From DATFTF01 sp963825175 (lineage in GTDB: Bacteria; Acidobacteriota; Thermoanaerobaculia; UBA5066; Gp7-AA6): 64,000 nucleotides of DNA. Positions 61,617 through 64,000 of the stretch are shown piece after piece. Below the pieces are notes generated by a model. The model did no database searches and was not told the DNA's origin. It saw only the letters and a program-made list of their open reading frames with translations. How positions within the stretch are numbered: the first letter of the stretch is position 1; the number at the start of each line of letters is the position of its first letter. The translations under genes and the position numbers were made by a program. The stretch covers positions 434,001-498,000 of the forward strand of contig CAWGSA010000001.1 in the NCBI GenBank assembly GCA_963825175.1. The letters are read 5' to 3'.

Positions 61617-62495
61617 TCAGAGGCTGCCCATCCGGCCGCTCCGGTAGTCCTCCATGGCCTTCCGGATCTCCGCCTCGCTGTTCATGACGAACGGCCCGTA
61701 GCCGACGACGGGCTCGTCGATCGGCGCTCCCGACAGGACGAGGATGGTCGAATCGGTGGCGGCTTCGATCGAGACCGCCTCGCCGTGACGGTCGAGCACC
61801 GCCAGGGCTCCCTCGTCGACCGCGTCGGCCCCGTTGACGAGGCCGCCCCCGCGGAGGAAGAGCAGAGCGGCCGCGTGCCCTTCCGGGATGCGGAAGTTCG
61901 CCGTTTTCTTCGCCTGGAGGCGCATGTCCCAGACGTCGATCGGGGTCTGCGTGCGAGCGGGGCCTCTGGCCTTTTCGAACTGGCCCGCGATGACCCGGAC
62001 GGTCCCGGCGCCGGCGGGTAGATCTGCCGTGGGGATCGCGGGACTCACGATGTCCTGATATCCAGGCGGGGACATCTTGAGCTTCGCGGGCAGATTCACC
62101 CAGAGCTGGACCATCTCCATCGTGCCGCCCTTCGCTGTGAACTCGCGGCCGTGCATCTCCTCGTGAACGATGCCGGACGCGGCGGTCATCCACTGGACGT
62201 CCCCCGGGCCGATCCGGCCCTTGTTTCCGGTCGAGTCGCGATGCTCGACCTCGCCCTGATAGACGACCGTCACGGTCTCGAAGCCGCGGTGCGGGTGCTC
62301 GCCCACGCCCCGGGGGGTGAGGGAGGGAAGGAAGTCCGCCGGAGCCGCGTAGTCGAGAAGCAGGAAGGGGCTCAAAGACGGGGCGGAGTCGTACGAGAAC
62401 ATGGAGCTGACCGGGAATCCGTTGCCGACCCAGTGGCGGGGCGGAGCCTGCTCGATGCTCAGCAGGCGCTTCTGCTTGGCTTTTGTGATCGTCAT
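61617..62495 (-). CDS. Pirin family protein
   Basis: 292 residues. Bicupin with the N-terminal iron site: GVGEHPHRGFETVTVVYQGE (two His), DVQWMTAASGIVHEE (His and Glu). The C-terminal cupin and tail contain GHAAALLFLRGGGLVNGADA, AVLDRHGEAVSIEAATDST and IDEPVVGYGPFVMNSEAEIR. Bacterial pirins often show quercetinase activity or bind metabolic enzymes; neither is evident from context. A fragment of its C-terminal coding region is duplicated at 60573-60770. Confidence 0.93.
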   Translation of the reverse strand: MTITKAKQKRLLSIEQAPPRHWVGNGFPVSSMFSYDSAPSLSPFLLLDYAAPADFLPSLTPRGVGEHPHRGFETVTVVYQGEVEHRDSTGNKGRIGPGDVQWMTAASGIVHEEMHGREFTAKGGTMEMVQLWVNLPAKLKMSPPGYQDIVSPAIPTADLPAGAGTVRVIAGQFEKARGPARTQTPIDVWDMRLQAKKTANFRIPEGHAAALLFLRGGGLVNGADAVDEGALAVLDRHGEAVSIEAATDSTILVLSGAPIDEPVVGYGPFVMNSEAEIRKAMEDYRSGRMGSL

Positions 62496-62669
62496 GGCAC
62501 CTCAAATACGCCGTTCTGGGGCAAAGGGGTTCGGACCGCGGCGGGATCAGGCAGGACGCTCGAAGGCCCGATAGGCGTGAACCGAGCGGATGGCGACCGG
62601 GCCGCGAGCGAGGGCCCGGAACGACCCCTATACTTTGGGGCAACCGACACCTGCGACGGGCGACAAGCA

Positions 62670-63944
62670 ATGCCGTTTGAACGAGACCCTCGAGGGTCAG
62701 GCGCCGAATCGACTTTGGAGGAGAGCTGGTCTTCGAAAGTCGGATCGATTGCGATCCCGTCGATGGTCGGCTGCGCGGCTCTGCTGTTCCTCTACCTCGT
62801 GGGAAACTCATCGATTCCAGGGCTGGGCTGGATTGGGTTGAAAACCAGCATCCCTGAGACGGTCGCGAAATTTGGCGTGGCGGCTCTGCCCGGATTTCTG
62901 GTCGGCTTCGCCTCCCGCCCCGGCCGACGACTCTTGCCGATCCTCGTCACGTTGATCATCTATCTCGCCCTGATCATTCCGCCCATGGCCTACTTCTGGA
63001 TGATCGGGATGGTGGTCATCCCGCCGGTCTTCCTCCTGATCGCGGGCCTGGGCGTGTGGGCGAGGCGTCTCACGCGCGGCCGCGTGAGCGCAGGCGCACT
63101 CCTCTCAGTCCTCGCCTCACTGATCGTCGGGCTCGCGTTCTACCTCTGGTTTGTCGATGGATGGCATTTCATCCTGATGGACACGGACGAAATCGCTCGG
63201 GTGGGATTCAAGCGGCCGGTGCTGATTCCGTTACCGACTGAAGGGGACTGGTGGGAGGGTCTCGAGCAAGCGTTTGAGAACAGCATGGCGCGAGGGGATG
63301 TCGAACGAGCCCGCAGGATCCTGCCGGCCCTCGAGCGGGCAGCCTTTGTCACCGCCAGGAATTCATTCGGTTCTCAGGGATTGGCCAACGACGACGGCCT
63401 GGCGAAGGTTGCCGGGCTCTACGTCGCGGTCGGAAACCCGAAGAGGGCCAGCAACGTGATGGTCGAAATGCGAATGGCGGCGGCCAAGCGTCCATTCGTC
63501 TTCTTGAGCGGTCAACTTCGGAAGGGGGACTTTCAGGCCGCGACGGCGATTGCGCATGGGCTTCCGGACCCCGATCGGTCACGGGCCTACTACCAAATCG
63601 CCCACGCTCAGGCCAAAGGCGGAGGCTACAGCGACGCGATCGCGACGATTACTCAGCATCCCGGGGACGGACAGATGAGCGCTTTCAGCGATATTGCGGA
63701 GGTCGCGTTCCTCAGCAAGCGCGCCGACCAGACGAGCGTCATCTTCCTCGCGGGTCGCGGCATCGTTGAAGCTCGCCCCTACGACCGGCAGCGTGATTTG
63801 GCCCTGGCGGCGATCGTCGTGGCTCAGGACTACTACAGCCTCTTCGACGACGCGGAAAAAACGGCGGCCATGATCCAGAGCCCCGAGGTGCGCGCACAAG
63901 CAACCACGCACCTTCGCGATCCGGCCATCTTTCGTCCGCGCTGA
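62670..63944 (+). CDS. Unrecognised membrane protein with C-terminal helical repeats
   Basis: 424 residues from the ATG at 62670; the ribosome site is poor. After a polar N-terminus, four to five membrane helices: AIPSMVGCAALLFLYLVG, VAALPGFLVGFASRPG, LLPILVTLIIYLALIIPPMA, YFWMIGMVVIPPVFLLIAG and LLSVLASLIVGLAFYLWF. Residues about 215-424 are soluble and helical with TPR/HEAT-like repetition (ENSMARGDVERARRILPALE, VAVGNPKRASNVMVEMRMAA, SRAYYQIAHAQAKGGGYSDA). No family recognised. It is divergent from pirin, with 174 bp between starts. Confidence 0.65.
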   Translation: MPFERDPRGSGAESTLEESWSSKVGSIAIPSMVGCAALLFLYLVGNSSIPGLGWIGLKTSIPETVAKFGVAALPGFLVGFASRPGRRLLPILVTLIIYLALIIPPMAYFWMIGMVVIPPVFLLIAGLGVWARRLTRGRVSAGALLSVLASLIVGLAFYLWFVDGWHFILMDTDEIARVGFKRPVLIPLPTEGDWWEGLEQAFENSMARGDVERARRILPALERAAFVTARNSFGSQGLANDDGLAKVAGLYVAVGNPKRASNVMVEMRMAAAKRPFVFLSGQLRKGDFQAATAIAHGLPDPDRSRAYYQIAHAQAKGGGYSDAIATITQHPGDGQMSAFSDIAEVAFLSKRADQTSVIFLAGRGIVEARPYDRQRDLALAAIVVAQDYYSLFDDAEKTAAMIQSPEVRAQATTHLRDPAIFRPR

Positions 63945-64000
63945 GCTCGACGCGCGGGACCGTCCCGAGTCCGGTCCCTTCGGTCGCCACCTCTTGAGTC

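Overview
This is a 64-kb chromosomal segment of a GC-rich bacterium. Its gene content points to Acidobacteriota or a close relative. Markers are a PadR regulator paired with a ~880-residue ADOP-type permease, a ~1,040-residue BNR/VPS10-like propeller protein, a DUF5916 outer-membrane protein, an M28 transferrin-receptor-like peptidase, LutABC, and many exported proteins with signal or Tat peptides. No rRNA, tRNA, CRISPR array, integrase or transposase was seen. Taxonomy is inferred from gene families only.

Layout. 0-9.6 kb: partial alpha/beta hydrolase and M1 aminopeptidase; then padR, an ADOP permease and a Tat-exported DJ-1/PfpI-YHS fusion; then a minus-strand operon (SUMF1-like protein, DinB-like protein, amidohydrolase). 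9.6-18.9 kb: cytochrome P450, BNR propeller protein, ArnT-like glycosyltransferase, an unknown membrane protein, and an ECF sigma factor overlapping a gene for an anti-sigma-like/double-VOC fusion. 19-25.8 kb: YceI, a YXWGXW-repeat protein, and a minus-strand run of methyltransferase, msrA, msrB and lutABC. 25.8-42.6 kb: serine beta-lactamase-like hydrolase, M28 peptidase, MarR-GNAT regulator, MASE1 hybrid kinase, aminotransferase, DUF5916 protein, two-subunit molybdenum hydroxylase, SET methyltransferase, PAP2 phosphatase and MFS exporter. 42.7-44.4 kb: class I fumarase.

44.5-62.5 kb is accessory in character. Intact genes (DoxX-like protein, SnoaL, SemiSWEET, YncE/phosphoesterase, RHH-PIN module, an unknown gene pair, YciI, RibD-like reductase, SDR, monomeric isocitrate dehydrogenase, pirin) are interspersed with truncated remnants. 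Three remnants (PIN, RibD-like, pirin) have an intact paralog within 5 kb on the same strand. The same region carries five small genes with good Shine-Dalgarno sites, each encoding a Lys/Arg-rich leader ending in Gly-Gly. Four have short cores resembling different consecutive segments of the type VI secretion tube protein Hcp. The fifth has a Ser/Thr/Cys-containing core like a lanthipeptide precursor. This dispersed family of Gly-Gly-leader, Hcp-fragment microproteins is the strongest candidate for something undescribed; no maturase, protease-exporter or T6SS gene lies in the window.

Other points of interest are a 16-bp operator-like palindrome (two copies identical at 15 of 16 positions, one overlapping a -10 hexamer region), a GACTGCG tandem repeat that can pair with a nearby inverted copy, GC-rich REP-like elements, a CXXCH motif inside the DUF5916 protein, and several unrecognised proteins. 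All functional calls come from reading motifs by eye; no database search was run.
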